Part shown: positions 1-7,668 of the stretch, piece by piece | How positions within the stretch are numbered: position 1 is the first letter of the stretch | How the letters are laid out: every line of letters begins with the position of its first letter | Assembly (NCBI RefSeq): GCF_000003605.2 | Contig: NW_003114964.1 | Span: 163,020 to 173,077 of the forward strand | Source: Saccoglossus kowalevskii | Taxonomy: Eukaryota > Hemichordata > Enteropneusta > Harrimaniidae | DNA: 10,058 bases | Direction of reading: 5' to 3' | Position numbers and translations under genes: made by a program | Notes under the pieces: model-generated | Databases searched by the model: none | Told to the model about the DNA's origin: nothing | What the model saw: the letters and a program-made list of their open reading frames with translations, nothing else

Positions 1-7
1 TCGGATT

Positions 8-34
8 CAAAATGGCTGTCTGGTGGCCATTTTG
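8..34. repeat. Palindromic core CAAAATGGC/GCCATTTTG, copy 1
   Basis: CAAAATGGC (8-16) and GCCATTTTG (26-34) are perfect 9-bp inverted arms around a 9-base spacer. The same arms recur in the next repeat unit, so the palindrome belongs to the repeat and is not a chance match. Confidence 0.8.
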
Positions 35-309
35 TTTTAATGAATGGGCTTCTAGATCCATATCTCCGACTTGTTTTGACTGATTATATTCAAATTTTAA
101 ATATTTATTATACATCATGTCATAGATATACAGATATATTGGTTTGACGATCCTATTCAAAATGGCCAAATGATGGTCATTTTTGTGCTAAAAAAATCAT
201 CAAATATCGAGCATTTCTGGCATTTATGGACGGATTTCGTTCAAATTTGGTACATACATTAGACATTATGGGTTCCTGATGCACGTCATTTTATTTTTCA
301 AATTGGATT

Positions 310-336
310 CAAAATGGCTGACTGGCGGCCATTTTG
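310..336. repeat. Palindromic core CAAAATGGC/GCCATTTTG, copy 2
   Basis: Arms at 310-318 and 328-336 are again perfect over 9 bp. The spacer differs slightly from copy 1 (TGACTGGCG against TGTCTGGTG), so the arms are intact while the loop has changed. Confidence 0.8.
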
Positions 337-530
337 TTTTAATGATTGGGCTTCTAGAGCCACATCTCTTAAATGCTTTGACTGATTATATTCAAATTTT
401 ATATATTCGTTATACATCATGTTATATATATACATGTATTCAAAATGGTTGATTTTGAATGCTGTTTCAGAGCAATATCATTTTAATGTTGAAAAATCAT
501 ATTCCTGACATGGTTATATTCCAGCTATAT

Positions 531-1074
531 TACTATAAACAAAACTATATATCTTAAATTTGATAACTAACGAGGACTGTGCCATGCATGGCTTGTTTTC
601 ATATTAATTACCTGCTCTTATGTTTACCAAAATAAAAACAAGACAAAAACACGTACTACCAATGAATGTTGCAACATTTGATAAATCCATGTGACACCAT
701 CATCATGACAAGTCTACTCATTAATTAAATTTTTATTATTAACTCAATGAAAATGAGAGAAAAAATGCATGCACTTGAATTTAAAATGAATAATTACACA
801 AATTATCAAAAATTCTGTTGTAATGTTCATCATTCTTCATAGAGATGAATGGCTTCATTGTCAACAAAAATAAGTCACCTGGCTGAAATGCTGGTTACCC
901 ATTGGTGGTGGTAGCAGCAGACGCAGTCCGAAAACAGGGACTTATGGATTGACCTCTGTGTGCATTTTCTGTGGCCAGACCTGTATTTTAGATATGCCTG
1001 GACCTATCACATTCAAACTTCTCACATACATCAAATATAATATTATACATATGCACATCAATTTGTTTCCCAAT
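531..1074. other. Stretch with no recognised gene
   Basis: AT-rich sequence without a long open frame. Around 880-960 it is less AT-rich (GGTGGTGGTAGCAGCAG), but no frame and splice-site pair could be defended as an exon. It could hold the upstream exon of the gene that continues at 1663, or simply be intron. Confidence 0.5.
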
Positions 1075-1245
1075 CTGATTCAAGATGGCTGAATGGCAGC
1101 CATTTGTGTACTGAAAAATCGTCAAATTTGAGCATTTCTGGTATTCCGGAACCAGATCTCGGCTGTTTATAGATGGATTTTGTTCAAACTTGGTACATGC
1201 ATTGGACATTATAGAACCTTGATGGGTTTTCCAGATTGGATTTAA
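1075..1245. repeat. Diverged partial copy of the 302-bp repeat
   Basis: GATTCAAGATGGCTG with a nearby CAGCCATTTG re-forms the palindromic core (ATGGCTG..CAGCCAT). It is followed by AGCATTTCTGG, TTCAAACTTGGTACATGCATT and GACATTATAGAACCT, in the same order as bases 158-304. An extra stretch of about 25 bases (around 1147-1170) is absent from the first copy. The similarity ends near 1245. Confidence 0.75.
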
Positions 1246-1662
1246 ATTGATTGACTGGCTAAACTTTATTGGAGAGATGATAAGTTATTTTCCTTCATAA
1301 AGAACCATTCTGTGATGTATTTTTCTGTTAACACTATAAACTAAATGAGTCAGTATTTGTGTAAATTAATTATTTATGGGACTGCACTTTGACAATCTTC
1401 ACACAAAAAAATTGTTTTAACATCTATAAAAAAATACTACAGAAGTAAACAATTTTGATAATTCCTTTAGTGTATGTAGTTCCTGAGGAAATACGAGTTA
1501 AAACTTTCTGAGCATGTTACTATAACAACATATATATCATCTCAAAGTTTTTGTCATTTTACTACCTTAATGTGACTAAGCTGTTGACTAGACCTTGGGT
1601 GATTTCTAATCTGGCTCTAGTACTTGCTTTTGCTTACATGGTTTTACTTGTTTGTTGTCTAG
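1246..1662. other. Intron sequence upstream of the first recognised exon
   Basis: AT-rich and without a convincing exon. It ends with the pyrimidine-rich acceptor TTGTTGTCTAG at 1652-1662. The exon that follows opens in a split codon, so an upstream exon exists; it was not found here. Confidence 0.55.
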
Positions 1663-1719
1663 GTATCCAGGGCCAATAAGATTGATCAGAAGAAGTAAAG
1701 ATGAAATCATCACTACAGA
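1663..1719 (+). CDS. Host gene exon a (57 nt)
   Basis: The acceptor is TTGTCTAG and the donor GTAAGT at 1720. Only the frame beginning at the second base is open (YPGPIRLIRRSKDEIITT); the other two meet TAA or TAG. The exon ends with two bases of a Glu codon completed by the next exon. Confidence 0.8.
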
Positions 1720-4700
1720 GTAAGTCTTAATTATATATAATGTAATTTTAGTGTAAATGATTGTACGCTTTGGAGTGGGTTCACTGTTGTGCTAGGATCT
1801 TGTTAAACTTCAAATGATGTTCACAAGATTATGCCTTCAATAGTATATAAGATTGAAATATATGCAGTTACTACAATACCAATTTACGATTTCCATATGA
1901 ATAACTCATAATGTGGGTGGATTTATGGTAATAAACATATGGCATGAGCAGTAGTATAAATGACTACATAGATGTGTTGACTTGAATAAAAGCTTCTTCA
2001 GTTTTGGGTAACTTTGTGCAAAAATCAAATCTGAAAGTTACACAAGTTATACTGATCGAAATCTGACATATTGTGCTGTTTATTATGTTAGTTATTATTG
2101 TTGTCACTACAATAAATCCTGTCATATTGATTTTGTAATACAGTCCATCTTTGATTATCGAACAGAGAATCCCGCATGCTTTTGGTGTACGACAACCAGG
2201 TAGCTCACAACATGGCCTTTTATAAACCATTTTTACAAATCATTTTTTATTTAAAAAATGAAAATTTATTTTAAAAATGAGAACGGATTTTAAAAACAAA
2301 AATTGATTTAAATAATTATGTTTTAAAATAAAAACAGATCCCAGAAACGAAATTGGGTTTTAAAAACGGATTTCAGAACTGAAAATGGTTGTTAAAAAAA
2401 AGGATTATAAAATGTAAATGAATTGTCAAAATAGTTTTTATAAAAATGCCATGTTGTGAGCCACCTTGGTTGCTGTATTGGTGACATCCTAATATTGTGA
2501 AATGTACAAAATGAATTTAAACTATCAGGCCAAAAAAAAGATTTTGCTTCTTGTCTCGTGTAAACATTCTTGTATTTGTTTTCTCTACAGAGAAGGTGTG
2601 ATAAGTACTAATCGTGGTAACTTTCTATTGATTAAGTTGCTGCAGTGCAGGTTAGTATATATCACTTCCATTTGAATCACTATAATCATCTATTAATCAT
2701 AATCATTGCTATGTGGCAAGAGGTAACTAAAAAGCACTTTTTTGGCGTTAAATTTATTTTCTGTGATCATACGATGACCAACATTTGTACTAGGATATAT
2801 TTCAAGTGTAATATAAGCCATAAAATAGTCGGCATTTCACAGGCACTTTAAAGATAGTGTAGTCAGATTTGTGTACAACTTGCCTTGTCAGCTGTGCAGA
2901 TTATAGACATGAGATTCATGTCTGATCATATCCACCATCACCACATTGATACATTGTTATAATTAATCACTTTGGATGTTTGCCATGTTGTGCTGAGAGT
3001 TATTGTTTAGTACAGTAAAACCTGTCAAGACCGACCTACTTTCAGAACCGACCGATTTATGTAGTCCCGAATTTCTACATAGACGTCGATGTGAAATCCG
3101 ACCACTGTCTACTCTGAACACCGGCCGCATTGATCGGTCCCAAGTCCAATATTCACACTGAATACATCGACCATCGGACCAGTTGCACCACATCCGCTGT
3201 CTAGTAATCCAGTCTGACCGACCTAAAAAGTGTGTTGTGTTAAATTTACCATGAACGTCATAGAAACAATATCAAATCTCACACTACAAGTAACGTCCCG
3301 TATAAAACAGTAGCAACTGATAAGTTTTTCAAACCACACGCCCTCGCATCGCGTGATGTCTGGACAGTGTAATGACCCCGGATATAAACAAATGATCGGG
3401 GTCATCAACTGCGATGAAGCACACTGCATTATCACTTCTTCAACGATCAAGACATTGAGTTTTTAGCTCTGCTGTCGACTTTGTCGAGCGGAGCTTATCA
3501 TATGAGTGATTGTCCGTCGTCCGTCGTCGTCCGTGTCAATGTTTTACTTTTTCGACTTCTTCTTGAAAACTACAAGCCTAAATGCTTTGATACTTGGTGT
3601 ATATGTACCTTGGGTAGACCTCTCTTAGGTTTGTTCATATGCTTTGATATTACATATATAGGTACTACATGTGGACCTCTCTCAGATTTGTTCATTTTGT
3701 GATGATGTCTTCAATTCTCTAATTTTGGTGAATATTTTTGTCATTTTTGGTAAAAACTGATATTTTCGACTTCTTGTTAAAAACCGCAAGTGCAATTGCT
3801 TTGATATTACATATATAGGTACTACATGTGGACCTCTCTCAGATTTGTTCATTTCGTGATGATATCTTCAATTCTCTAATTTTGGTGAATATTTTTGTCA
3901 TTTTTGATAAAAACTGATATTTTCGACTTCTTGTTGAAAACCGCAAGTGCAATTGCTTTGATATTACATATATAGGTACTACATGTGGACCTCTCTCAGA
4001 TTTGTTCATTTTGTAATGATATCTTTAATTCTCTAATTTTGGTGAATATTTTTGTCATTTTTGGTAAAAACTGATATTTTCGACTTCTTGTTAAAAACCA
4101 CAATATATAGGTACTACATGTGGACCTCTCTCAGATTTGTTCATTTTGTAATGATATCTTTAATTCTCTAATTTTGGTGAATATTTTCGACTTCTTGTGA
4201 AAAACCGCAAGTGCAAATGCTTTGATATTACATATATAGGTACTACATGTGGACCTCTCTCAGATTTGTTCATTTTGTAATGATATCTTTAATTCTCTAT
4301 TTTTGGTGAAAAGTGATATTTTCGACTGCTTGTTAAAAACCGCAAGTCCAATTGCTTTGATACTACATATATAGGTACTACATGTGGACCTCTCTCAGAT
4401 TTGTTTATTTCGTGATGATATCTTCAATTCTCTAATTTTGGTGAATATTTTTGTCATTTTTGGTAAAAAGTGATATTTTTGACTTCTTGTTAAAAACCGC
4501 AAGTCCGATTGCTTTGATATTACATATATAGGTACTACATGTGGACCTCTCTCAGATTTGTTCATTTTGTGATGATATTCTCTAATTTTGGTGAATATTT
4601 TTGTCATTTTTGGTAAAAAGTGATATTTTCGACTTTTTGTTGAAAACTGTAAGTCCGATTGCTTTGATACTATTCATATTGTTCATTTTCTAATGATGTC

Positions 4701-7668
4701 TTCAGTTCTTTAATTGAAATGTGCATTGCTAACAGCGGAGCTATCTCAGCCGATAGGCTGCTTGTTTTCTTTCCATAACGATTCTGATCGACAATTTTGT
4801 GCTTTCGAATGTTTCTGTAAAGGGGGCTTCAAGATTGAAATTTATGATGACGAAGAAGCAGACGACAACAAAGAATTCGGAAACCTTATTTAGCAAGTTG
4901 CAGTGTAGCGTTGATGAGTACCTCCACTTTGATGAACGTATACCAACTGAAGCAATGTATGACGGCGAGTGAGAGCAACAGATTGTTGAGAATTTTATTG
5001 CAGACAAATTATTGACCCTCACGATGACAGTAACTTGACGCATGGCGATGTGCTAGACATGTTGACAAGATTACAGAACTTCACAATAAACAAAGACTCC
5101 AGTTACTTGACAGATACCCAAAATGTCATAATTCGAACAGAAAACAAAATCGTTGAAAAAAGATGTTCTTTAAAGCAGTCAAAACTTGATGATTTTTTTA
5201 CATCGTAATTTGATTCATTGACTTAACAGCAAAATTGACTGTCTGCATAAATTATGATAATTACATGTAGCTCATGTGAACTTACATTGTGATGTCATTT
5301 AAAATGGTCGCCTTCAGTTACGATACGTGATACTTACTCGGTCTATTCAAACAGTTATTTTAATGTTTATTGATTTCATGTACATACCATAATATTCTTG
5401 TCTTGTTTGGTAAATTATTTTATTGAAACAATACAATAAATGTATAATCACCGGAGGCAAACTATGGTGTCTTTCATTTGTCCCGTGTTTTACAGCACAT
5501 GTAATTGTTGTTTCAATCAAAGTCACGACCACCCTGAATAAACCAACTCCCTCTGAAAACCGACCATAGGTCCCAGTCATGGTTGGTTTTGACAGGTTTT
5601 ACTGTATATAATTGAATCAAACTGTCTTTTACTGTGTATGTAAATGCTTTCCTAAGTTATGAATAATCAGTATCTGTTGCTGGAATGTTCTGGACCATGG
5701 ACCACCCCTGAATTGTCATGATGCAAGACTACATGTGTATTTCAAAAAAAAGAATGTGTTATGAAGATTCATCATCTAATATACACTACAATTAATTAAT
5801 CTGACTTCTTTCTAGGTATCCAAAATTAATGACAGAAGAAAGCATTTCTGTTCTTAATACATGGTTATCAGTCCCAGATACAATAACACAGCGTAAGTTT
5901 GTCACTTTCTTACTATGAAAATGAACCAATTGTAATGCCCACAGCTTGCAGCCTTGACTCATACCTGTACTGACACTGACACTGCTAGTAGTACAAACAA
6001 ACGCTCATCTATTTATTATTAACAAGTTGCCTACCTCTGTATGTATTACAGCAGTGTGACACTTGTATATAACATCATGGAACTTTTGTAATCACTGATT
6101 TTTACTTTCAAAATTGATTATTTAAAAAAGTTTTTAAGGTACTTTTAAAAAAATCACCCCCCCCCCCCCTCATATTCAGATTTGTGTTTATATCACCTGT
6201 CAGTAAAAGCATAGCTACTAATCACTAGGGGTTAGACACATCCCAAATACAACAAGATCTTCAGTTTAATTGATGTACATTTATCTGTTTATTGCAGTGT
6301 CTATTTCAACCTCTTTGGAGCTTGACGAATCTGAGTGTCTTCAGATACTACAAAGCTATGTAGAAGAGAATTCTACCAGTTATCCAATGCTTATAGGTAA
6401 AGTATGGAACTACACCTTAACAGAAATCAGTCAGCAAATCATCTTTACAGTATTTCTAAAAGTAGTAATTGTGGACAATTCTTTGAAGATATTGATAGAT
6501 CAATAGCTGATCATTTTCAGGGAAAGATTGTTATGGGTTATTAATATTTAGATATTGAAAATGAAAAAAAAAACAAGGTCAACAGGCAGTTTCATGAGAA
6601 ACAGGATTCAAAATGTCATGAAATACGGTAAAAATTGCATTGGTTTCTATGGCAACATTTCTTCATATCTAAAAAATTTGCTCGGCGACTTGAGAAACAA
6701 ACTTATATTATTGTCATGATTTCTAATATTGTTGAAAGATTTCAAAAAATGACATTTTCTAGTATGGTAATAGTTTTCCATTATATAAAGTAAATGGGAA
6801 GTTCTTATTAATATTGCATTACAAGTACGGACAGTAACAAGATAAGTAGTGCCAAATTTGAATTTGACTCAAACTTACCTTTTAGGAGATGATCTCGGTC
6901 GAGATATGAAGATGAAACTTGTTCTATTTTTGGTAAGTGATGCTTTTTCTTCAGAGACATGTAGATGTCAATGTTTATCATATGAAAGTGAAATGTATCA
7001 CCTGTTTTTTTTGAAAGAATACGATAAAAAAAAAAAAAACTTATGTTGCCCTCAAGTTGGAAGAAACAGATCAACCAGAGGTTCTCCACTTATCCGCCTG
7101 GGGACCAAACAATGGTCCGTGATAGAGTTGATCTGTACTTGGTACAGATAATTACTTGATAATTGAGGACTATGCACTTGATTATTTTTTGGTAAATATT
7201 AAATATATTAATCACCTAATTTGCATAATTAGTTAGGTTTCAGCTTTTCCACTTATATCTCAAGTACTAATCATCCCTTTTAAATGAAATTTGGTACATA
7301 GATGCTCGAGGACAATGCACAGACCCTGTGCATATTATTTACCTAGTTTGTATACTTTCAAACTGATATCTCAAGTACTAATTACCCTATTTCAAAGAAA
7401 CTCTGTACATAATAACACTTAATTGCATGATTTGCATAATTAGTCAGTTTTCAGCTTTTCCATCATTATCTCAAGTACAAGTAATTTAGAATTCATTTTT
7501 AATACTCTCAGCACACATGAGTTCTTACTAAGTTTTTTATTCTGTTTGCAGGCAAGCAAGTACCTTGGAGACTTTGATTCTACTCATTGCACGCCTTTAC
7601 CAGCTAGTATATTTGCTTTGCCTTGGAGTTTGGATGAAGAATTTCTTATATATGATGGGGAAAATTAG
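1663..7668 (+). CDS. C-terminal part of an unrecognised animal gene, six exons
   Basis: Six segments, each bounded by AG before and GT after, join into one frame with no internal stop: 1663-1719, 2591-2650, 5816-5892, 6298-6396, 6886-6932 and 7552-7668. Lengths are 57, 60, 77, 99, 47 and 117 nt. Codons split across four of the five junctions are completed correctly. The product is 151 residues plus the stop and is the C-terminus of a longer protein; the first codon is completed by an exon not found. It is basic at the start (IRLIRRSKDE), rich in Leu, Ser, Glu and Asp later, and ends in LPWSLDEEFLIYDGEN. Stretches such as GNFLLIKLLQ and MKLVLFLASKYL look amphipathic-helical, as in alpha-helical repeat proteins, but that is only an impression. 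There is no zinc-binding motif, clear membrane segment or signal peptide. I cannot name the family. Confidence 0.8.
1720..2590 (+). other. Intron 1 (871 bp)
   Basis: Donor GTAAGT and acceptor TTTTCTCTACAG. It holds a MITE-like inverted-repeat element at 2193-2472. Nothing else was recognised in 1720-2192 or 2473-2590. Short open frames here lie in AT-rich sequence with no family resemblance. Confidence 0.75.
2193..2472. mobile_element. MITE-like foldback element in intron 1
   Basis: The left arm, 2193-2226 (CAACCAGGTAGCTCACAACA..), matches the reverse complement of the right arm, 2437-2472 (ending GTTGTGAGCCACCTTGGTTG), with a few mismatches and small gaps. Weaker complementarity continues inward to about 2250 and 2410 (TTTTTACAAATCATTT against its diverged partner). 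The centre is very AT-rich and is built from degenerate GATTTTAAAAAC-like units. There is no open frame. The size, the arms and the intronic location fit a non-autonomous DNA transposon. I could not define a target-site duplication. Confidence 0.7.
2591..2650 (+). CDS. Host gene exon b (60 nt)
   Basis: The acceptor is TTCTCTACAG and the donor GTTAGT at 2651. It completes the split Glu codon and reads EGVISTNRGNFLLIKLLQC, ending with two bases (AG) of an Arg codon completed by exon c. Confidence 0.8.
2651..3012 (+). other. Intron 2, part before the transposon
   Basis: AT-rich intron sequence between the exon b donor and the TA at 3011-3012 that flanks the transposon. An open frame at 2645-2851 runs through the donor and is not taken as coding. 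Nothing else was recognised. Confidence 0.6.
3013..3036 (+). repeat. Left terminal inverted repeat of the pogo/Tigger element
   Basis: 24 bp beginning CAGTAAAACCTGTCAA and preceded by TA. The mismatches with the right end are two pyrimidine transitions, so the copy is old but not ancient. Confidence 0.88.
3037..3464 (+). other. Left internal arm of the transposon, non-coding
   Basis: Less AT-rich than the surrounding intron, with repeated CCGACC-type motifs in both orientations. I found no frame resembling a transposase N-terminus. A perfect 9-bp inverted repeat, ATGACCCCG/CGGGGTCAT, lies at 3372-3380 and 3397-3405. Short open frames on either strand (for example 2963-3193 and 3223-3450, minus) look like chance. 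Confidence 0.6.
3372..3405. repeat. Perfect 9-bp inverted repeat in the transposon arm
   Basis: ATGACCCCG (3372-3380) and CGGGGTCAT (3397-3405) are separated by 16 bases. The arms are GC-rich in an AT-rich setting. Function is unknown. Confidence 0.6.
3465..4742. mobile_element. Nested element with inverted ends and a tandem array
   Basis: AGCTCTGCTGT (3465-3475) and ACAGCGGAGCT (4732-4742) are inverted with 10 of 11 matches. The left end also forms its own hairpin with AGCGGAGCT at 3487-3495. After it come a GTC/CGTC microsatellite-like run (3511-3537) and about seven ~157-bp repeats. The end, microsatellite, core-repeat, end layout resembles the modular non-autonomous elements of bivalves (pearl/CvA type, Helitron-related); that is inference from layout only. 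It separates the left arm of the pogo-like element from its transposase tail, so it inserted into that element. No clear target duplication was found. It is not coding. Confidence 0.6.
3586..4700. repeat. Tandem array, ~157-bp unit, about seven copies
   Basis: The marker GGTACTACATGTGGACCTCT occurs at 3661, 3818, 3975, 4110, 4239, 4374 and 4531. Spacings are 157, 157, 135, 129, 135 and 157. Short units lack defined blocks: the one before 4110 lacks the GCAAGTGCAATTGCTTTGAT block, and the ones before 4239 and 4374 lack TTTTTGTCATTTTTGG and its neighbours. Degenerate partial units flank the array (3586-3660 and 4650-4700). Other shared words are CGACTTCTTGTTAAAAACC and CTCAGATTTGTTCATTT. Open frames within it, such as 4395-4607 minus, are repeat artefacts. 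Confidence 0.92.
4743..5208 (+). pseudogene. Broken C-terminus of a pogo/Tigger transposase
   Basis: Three pieces in different frames carry Tigger-type features in the expected order. Piece 1, open from about 4743, has ECFCKGGF at 4807-4830, matching the family's NCFRKAGF-like motif, then an acidic run, and stops at TAG 4891. Piece 2 (4892-4972) has SVDEYLHFDERIPT and stops at TGA; the same frame stays recognisable afterwards (EQQIVENFIAD). Piece 3 (5014-5208) has THGDVLDMLTRLQNF and ends KQSKLDDFFTS before TAA 5206-5208, the usual basic-then-DFF tail of Tigger proteins. So there are two frameshifts (near 4891 and 5005-5014) and an extra stop. The helix-turn-helix, CENP-B-type DNA-binding and DDE catalytic parts are absent. 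No functional product is possible. Confidence 0.82.
5209..5580 (+). other. 3' untranslated arm of the transposon
   Basis: This lies between the transposase stop and the right terminal repeat. A possible polyadenylation signal AATAAA is at 5435-5440. AAACCGACC at 5557-5565 repeats a motif of the left arm. No gene was seen; the minus-strand open frame 5347-5580 overlaps the transposon end and is not credible. Confidence 0.6.
5581..5604 (+). repeat. Right terminal inverted repeat of the pogo/Tigger element
   Basis: 24 bp ending GACAGGTTTTACTG, followed by TA. It pairs with 3013-3036 at 22 of 24 positions. Confidence 0.88.
5816..5892 (+). CDS. Host gene exon c (77 nt)
   Basis: The acceptor is CTTCTTTCTAG and the donor GTAAGT at 5893. 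It completes the Arg codon left by exon b, reads YPKLMTEESISVLNT then WLSVPDTITQ, and ends with the first base of a Leu codon. Like exon a, it begins with GTATCCA after the acceptor. Confidence 0.8.
5893..6297 (+). other. Intron 3 (405 bp)
   Basis: Canonical ends (GTAAGT, TTATTGCAG). It contains a run of 13 C at 6157-6169 on the + strand. No gene or element was recognised. Confidence 0.75.
6157..6169 (+). repeat. C13 homopolymer
   Basis: Thirteen consecutive C in an AT-rich intron, preceded by A-rich runs. It is probably length-polymorphic and prone to sequencing error. Confidence 0.9.
6298..6396 (+). CDS. Host gene exon d (99 nt)
   Basis: The acceptor is TTTATTGCAG and the donor GTAAAG at 6397. 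It completes the Leu codon, reads SISTSLELDESECLQILQ then SYVEENSTSYPMLI, and ends with the first G of a Gly codon. The open frame continues past the donor to 6506. Splicing is preferred because exon e completes the codon and keeps the frame open. Confidence 0.78.
6397..6885 (+). other. Intron 4 (489 bp)
   Basis: Ends are GTAAAG and CCTTTTAG. The sequence is AT-rich with an A10 run near 6564. GGTTTCTATGGCAACA (6641-6656) may be part of a dispersed repeat, but no boundaries could be set. Confidence 0.7.
6886..6932 (+). CDS. Host gene exon e (47 nt)
   Basis: The acceptor is ACCTTTTAG and the donor GTAAGT at 6933. It completes the Gly codon, reads DDLGRDMKMKLVLFL, and ends on a codon boundary. 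It is the shortest exon. The frame is supported on both sides by the neighbouring exons. Confidence 0.75.
7066..7148. repeat. Nested and overlapping inverted repeats
   Basis: ACAGATCAAC (7066-7075) pairs perfectly with GTTGATCTGT (7127-7136). Inside it GGACCA (7102-7107) pairs with TGGTCC (7113-7118). TCTGTAC (7132-7138) can instead pair with GTACAGA (7142-7148), so the outer arm has two possible partners. It may be the end of a foldback element. Confidence 0.65.
7210..7490. repeat. Degenerate ~100-110-bp repeats in intron 5
   Basis: ATCTCAAGTAC occurs at 7257, 7368 and 7468. TTTGCATAATTAG occurs at 7220 and 7431, and CAGCTTTTCCA at 7241 and 7452. Each unit ends near a GTACATA word. TGCACAG/CTGTGCA (7316-7322 and 7326-7332) is a perfect 7-bp inverted repeat within it. 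The unit was probably two half-units in tandem before decay. Confidence 0.7.
7552..7668 (+). CDS. Host gene terminal exon f (117 nt with stop)
   Basis: The acceptor is TCTGTTTGCAG. Phase 0 reading starts ASKYLGDFDSTHCTPLPAS and ends SLDEEFLIYDGEN with TAG at 7666-7668. No AATAAA was seen on this strand until 8448, so the polyadenylation site is unclear. Confidence 0.82.
   Translation, partial: ASKYLGDFDSTHCTPLPASIFALPWSLDEEFLIYDGEN

Larger units (their letters stand above)
1..530. repeat. Two tandem copies of a ~302-bp repeat with palindromic cores
   Basis: The stretch starting GGATTCAAAATGGCTG at 3 recurs at 305, a period of 302. Matching blocks follow in the same order: the palindromic core, TGGGCTTCTAGA, TTTGACTGATTATATTCAAA and TATACATCATGT. 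Copy 1 also holds an inner block (158-304) with AGCATTTCTGG and TTCAAATTTGGTACATA. Copy 2 decays after about 460. The left edge is cut by the window, so the array may continue upstream. No coding potential is seen. It is probably a non-autonomous mobile or satellite-like repeat; the family is not recognised. Confidence 0.85.
3013..5604 (+). mobile_element. pogo/Tigger-like DNA transposon, defective
   Basis: The left end, 3013-3036 (CAGTAAAACCTGTC..), and the right end, 5581-5604 (..GACAGGTTTTACTG), are inverted repeats matching at 22 of 24 positions. The dinucleotide TA sits directly outside each end (3011-3012 and 5605-5606), the target duplication of the Tc1/mariner superfamily. ACCGACC motifs are scattered near both ends (3030, 3047, 3217, 5559), possible subterminal transposase sites. 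The only coding trace is a broken transposase C-terminus at 4743-5208. The DNA-binding and catalytic domains are missing, and a second element occupies 3465-4742. It lies inside intron 2 in the same orientation as the host gene. The pogo/Tigger assignment rests on the ends, the TA and the transposase tail together. Confidence 0.88.
6933..7551 (+). other. Intron 5 (619 bp)
   Basis: Ends are GTAAGT and CTGTTTGCAG. Its first part has no recognised feature. From 7066 it is built of inverted repeats and then degenerate ~100-110-bp repeats. Open frames 6808-7089 (minus) and 6849-7151 (plus) overlap exon e and intron sequence and are not genes. Confidence 0.75.

Noticed and set aside
988-1209. Minus-strand open frame of 73 codons
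   Set aside because: It overlaps the diverged repeat copy and has no recognisable motif or splice support.
4395-4607. Minus-strand open frame with a repeated TKIFTKIRE peptide
   Set aside because: The repetition comes from the ~157-bp DNA array, not from a repeat protein.
3586-4700. CRISPR array
   Set aside because: Units are ~157 bp and nearly identical throughout, with no unique spacers, and the host is eukaryotic.
4741-5043. Minus-strand open frame of 100 codons
   Set aside because: It is the antisense shadow of the transposase remnant, whose Tigger motifs read on the plus strand.
5690-5706. GGACCATGGACC as a regulatory palindrome
   Set aside because: It is short and isolated, and may be a chance direct repeat in intron sequence.
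6270-6506. Plus-strand open frame of 78 codons as a small gene
   Set aside because: Its centre is exon d of the spliced gene. The ends are intron on both sides and the Met lies before the splice acceptor.
1663-7668. Naming the host gene as a specific HEAT-repeat or meiosis protein
   Set aside because: The visible residues give only a helical impression; no signature supports a name.
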